Source: Globobulimina sp.
Lineage: Eukaryota > Foraminifera > Rotaliida
Length of the DNA stretch: 6,488 nucleotides
Direction of reading: 5' to 3'
Assembly (NCBI GenBank): GCA_003354225.1
Contig: PIVH01000286.1
Span: 1 to 6,488, forward strand
Positions within the stretch are counted from its first letter, which is position 1. Each line of letters begins with the position of its first letter. The notes beneath the pieces are model-generated. The model saw only the letters and a program-made list of their open reading frames with translations. It searched no databases and was not told where the DNA came from. The position numbers were made by a program, and so were the translations under genes. This document shows positions 6,164 to 6,488 of the stretch, one piece after another.

Positions 6164-6488
6164 TAACTGTGCAGTCAGCACGACTGTCCCATTGCTTGCT
6201 AAGTAAACACTTGTTGTTTTTTACATTTATTTTCAAAAACTCGACGACAAAAACACGTTTCTCAAGCGAGATATAGAAAAGATATAAGTATACGTTGGGG
6301 TAATCGCCAGATCCTTAGGATCTATTGATTTCGGTGGTCGAAGATTTGACAACCAATTAATTTATTATTTTGTAGAATTATGAACAAATAATAAATTATT
6401 GATTGATCTCATCTTTGGTTTAGATCCTACTGGCATTACCTGCAAACGTGTAAAAACGTTGACCAACATTTCTTGTATCTTTTATTTA
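6164..6488 (+). other. 3' non-coding region
   Basis: No gene. A small stem CAGTC (6172-6176)/GACTG (6182-6186) follows the stop, which is backed by a second stop (TAA, 6164-6166). AATAAA occurs at 6390-6395 within the long palindrome (about 6291-6450, listed separately). The stretch after about 6447 is featureless AT-rich sequence and may be host flank. Confidence 0.6.
6291..6450. repeat. Long imperfect palindrome near the 3' end
   Basis: Left arm 6291-6373, right arm 6384-6450, loop of about 10 bases (6374-6383). The inner part pairs AATTTATTATTTTGT (6359-6373) with ACAAATAATAAATT (6384-6397). Pairing continues outward through AAGAT/ATCTT, TAGGATCTA (6316-6324) with TAGATCCTA (6421-6429), GGTAAT..CCAG with CTGGCATTACC, and ACGTT with AACGT. 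The left arm has extra segments, including ATCCT, which makes the local palindrome AGATCCTTAGGATCT (6309-6323). It probably belongs to the right terminal structure of the element, or is a 3' UTR hairpin. Confidence 0.7.

Larger units (their letters stand above)
100..6446 (+). mobile_element. Tyrosine-recombinase retrotransposon (DIRS/Ngaro/PAT order), apparently intact
   Basis: Gene order on one strand is ORF1, Gag-like protein, RT-RNase H, tyrosine recombinase. An RT with an RNase H fused behind it and a tyrosine recombinase instead of a DDE integrase defines the DIRS order of retrotransposons. I see no protease, no LTR and no adenine methyltransferase domain after RNase H; DIRS1-like and PAT-like members usually carry that domain, so the layout is nearer to Ngaro-like or a divergent group. 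All four frames are open and the catalytic residues are present, so the copy looks intact. The boundaries given are a guess from the 8-bp inverted pair TTTGCAGG (100-107) and CCTGCAAA (6439-6446) just outside two long palindromes; the true ends may lie elsewhere or outside the window. Identity of the element is secure, its ends are not. Confidence 0.9.

Noticed and set aside
1-6488. Long terminal repeats at the window ends
   Set aside because: I found no long direct match between the first 320 and the last 325 bases by eye; only short motifs are shared.

Overview
The window is almost entirely one eukaryotic retrotransposon of the tyrosine-recombinase (DIRS/Ngaro/PAT) order, about 6.3 kb long and apparently intact. 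The diagnosis rests on a reverse transcriptase with a YVDD box, joined to an RNase H with the D-E-D-D residues, and followed by a separate tyrosine recombinase with R...HxxR...Y. There is no DDE integrase, no aspartic protease and no long terminal repeat. All genes are on the + strand. The host is a eukaryote: there are splice-like signals, poly-pyrimidine tracts before AG, and AATAAA hexamers. I cannot tell which lineage; a protist, alga or fungus-like host are all possible.

Layout. Positions 1-322 are a non-coding leader with a long imperfect palindrome (about 103-249). Positions 323-1723 encode ORF1, an unrecognised zinc-binding-like, acidic, then SR/Lys-Arg-rich protein. Positions 1724-1916 are non-coding and rich in hairpins, including a tandem hairpin pair with a compensatory base change. 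Positions 1920-2900 encode a Gag/nucleocapsid-like protein (acidic N-terminus, helical middle, CCCH-like knuckle, RGG tail). Positions 2901-3124 are non-coding. Positions 3125-4981 encode RT-RNase H. Positions 4982-5122 are non-coding and AT-rich. Positions 5123-6163 encode the tyrosine recombinase. Positions 6164-6488 are a 3' non-coding region with a second long imperfect palindrome (about 6291-6450).

How the parts may work together. ORF1 and Gag would package the RNA, RT-RNase H would copy it, and the recombinase would insert a circular DNA product, as known for this order. The most interesting feature is the expression plan. The RT and recombinase frames have no ATG at their natural N-termini. 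The Gag, RT and recombinase frames each open in phase 0 directly after an in-frame TAG that looks like a 3' splice site. A single GTATGT donor-like site lies in phase 0 near the end of ORF1 (1628). One ORF1 leader exon could therefore be spliced alternatively onto three downstream modules. This is an inference from sequence and needs transcript data.

Both outer palindromes are bordered by a similar short motif (GCAGGYART-like). An 8-bp inverted pair, TTTGCAGG at 100-107 and CCTGCAAA at 6439-6446, is a candidate for the element ends.
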